DNA of 64,000 nucleotides from Propionibacteriales bacterium (GTDB lineage: Bacteria; Actinomycetota; Actinomycetes; Propionibacteriales; Nocardioidaceae). The notes under the pieces are model-generated. The model was given only the letters and a program-made list of their open reading frames with translations, did not search any database and had not been told where the DNA came from. The DNA lies in the NCBI GenBank assembly GCA_026392465.1, contig JAPLCA010000030.1, forward strand, positions 186,001 through 250,000. Direction: 5' to 3'. Positions 63,009 through 64,000 of this stretch are shown here, piece after piece; the stretch's first letter is position 1; every line of letters starts with the position of its first letter. A program made the translations under genes and the position numbers.

Positions 63009-64000
63009 TCAGCGGTCGCGCAGGATCGCGCGGATCCGCGCGATGCGGTCGGCCACGGCCGCCTCGGCGCCGTGGCGGCCCGGCTCGTAGTAGTCGCGGC
63101 CGTCAACGTCGTCGGGGGCGTACTGCTGGGTGACGACGCCGCGCGGGTCGTCGTGCGCGTACCGGTAGTCGTGCCCGTGGCCGAGCTTCTTCGCGCCGGA
63201 GTAGTGCGCATCGCGCAGCGCCGGGGGCACGGCACCGACCCGACCCGCCCGGACGTCGGCCTGGGCGGCGTCGATCGCGCGCACGACGGCGTTGGACTTC
63301 GGGGCGGTGGCGAGGTGGATCACCGCCTGGGCGAGCGGGATGCGAGCCTCGGGGAACCCGATCAGCGCGACGGCCTGCGCCGTGGCGGTGGCGACGGGCA
63401 GCGCGGTGGGGTCGGCCATGCCGATGTCCTCGCTGGCGTGGATCATCAGGCGTCGGGCGATGAACCGCGGGTCCTCCCCCGCCTCGATCATGCGTGCCAG
63501 GTAGTGCAGGGCGGCGTCGACGTCGGAGCCGCGGATGCTCTTGATGAACGCACTCGTGACGTCGTAGTGCTGGTCGCCCTGACGGTCGTAGCGGACGGCT
63601 GCCTTGTCGACGGCGAGCGCGGCGTCGTCGACGGTCACCTCGGTGCGTCCCTGGCTCAGCGTCGCGCCGGCAGCGGCCTCGAGGTAGGTGAGCACGCGAC
63701 GTCCGTCGCCGCCGGCCAGCCGCACCAGGTGGTCGCGGGCGTCGTCGGTGAGGCTGACGCGCCCGCCGAGACCGCGGTCGTCCTCCACGGCCCGGTCGAT
63801 CATGACGGCGACGTCGCCGTCGTCGAGCGACTGCAGGGTGAGCAGCAGCGACCGGCTGAGCAGCGGCGAGATCACGCTGAAGTGCGGGTTCTCGGTGGTG
63901 GCCGCGATGAGCGAGACCCACCGGTTCTCCACGCCGGGGAGGAGCGCGTCCTGCTGGGCCTTGGAGAAGCGGTGCACCTCGTCGACGAACAGCACCGTCT
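63009..64000 (-). CDS. rarA: Replication-associated recombination protein A (RarA/MgsA), C-terminal part
   Basis: At least 330 residues; the N-terminus with Walker A lies beyond the window. Walker B '[23 protein letters not shown]' is followed by sensor 1 '[20 protein letters not shown]' and sensor 2 '[12 protein letters not shown]'. The C-terminal tetramerisation domain has '[34 protein letters not shown]' and '[23 protein letters not shown]'. This AAA+ clamp-loader relative rescues stalled forks. rarA near alaS is the usual actinobacterial order. Confidence 0.96.
   Translation of the reverse strand, partial: TVLFVDEVHRFSKAQQDALLPGVENRWVSLIAATTENPHFSVISPLLSRSLLLTLQSLDDGDVAVMIDRAVEDDRGLGGRVSLTDDARDHLVRLAGGDGRRVLTYLEAAAGATLSQGRTEVTVDDAALAVDKAAVRYDRQGDQHYDVTSAFIKSIRGSDVDAALHYLARMIEAGEDPRFIARRLMIHASEDIGMADPTALPVATATAQAVALIGFPEARIPLAQAVIHLATAPKSNAVVRAIDAAQADVRAGRVGAVPPALRDAHYSGAKKLGHGHDYRYAHDDPRGVVTQQYAPDDVDGRDYYEPGRHGAEAAVADRIARIRAILRDR

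Overview
The window is one contiguous piece of a high-GC (about 70%) actinobacterial chromosome. Three things point to Actinobacteria: the GTG/ATG starts with 1-4 base overlaps, the mycobacterial-type integration host factor gene (mihF) beside gmk-rpoZ-coaBC-metK, and the order alaS-ruvX-mltG-aroE-(prepilin peptidase)-aroC-aroK-aroB-pepQ-efp-nusB. The paired operons fadA2-like/fabG4-like/MaoC and the DUF222-HNH gene fit a Nocardioidaceae-like organism (Nocardioides or Aeromicrobium type). The genus is my inference. I saw no rRNA, tRNA, CRISPR array, prophage or transposase.

Layout. 1-5.9 kb: tail of an unknown gene, a P450, an amino-acid permease with a small ABM-domain protein, TerC with a structured (manganese-type) leader, a Tat-exported amidase and a beta-carbonic anhydrase. 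6-16.4 kb: aldose epimerase and uvrB, a TetR regulator, a lipid module (thiolase divergent from FabG4-like reductase plus MaoC hydratase), a secreted CocE-type hydrolase and tesB. 16.8-21.9 kb: PAC2-family gene, dxs, a flavin-reductase-like gene and phoD. 22-30.3 kb: a complete D-xylose locus, with xylB-xylA-ROK regulator facing a second ROK regulator and a periplasmic-binding-protein sugar ABC transporter. 31-43.7 kb: a minus-strand housekeeping run metK, coaBC, rpoZ, gmk, mihF, a lipoprotein, pyrF, carB, carA, pyrC, pyrB, pyrR. Its pyrimidine part is headed by a PyrR-binding RNA that overlaps the pyrR ribosome binding site. 43.7-46.6 kb: a small accessory patch (unknown protein, SOS-box-like DUF222/HNH gene, acetyltransferase). 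46.6-50.2 kb: a four-gene osmoprotectant ABC transporter. 50.3-64 kb: nusB, efp, pepQ, aroB, aroK, aroC, a guanidine-III riboswitch with its SMR exporter, prepilin peptidase, aroE, mltG, ruvX, alaS, two small membrane or basic proteins and the C-terminal part of rarA.

Most unusual signals. (1) A roughly 40-bp GC-rich element occurs in carA, pyrB and aroB, in both orientations. It is translated as part of each protein, and in PyrB and AroB it makes in-frame loop insertions of about 20 residues. (2) A family of long, modular, near-palindromic intergenic repeats occurs three times (about 16.5, 30.5 and 62.6 kb) with no transposase in sight. (3) alaS lacks about 44 codons that normally encode the motif-1/motif-2 region of the catalytic core, without a frameshift. 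(4) Three different cis-acting RNAs (manganese-type, guanidine-III, PyrR) can be read directly from the sequence; two of them clearly act on Shine-Dalgarno access.
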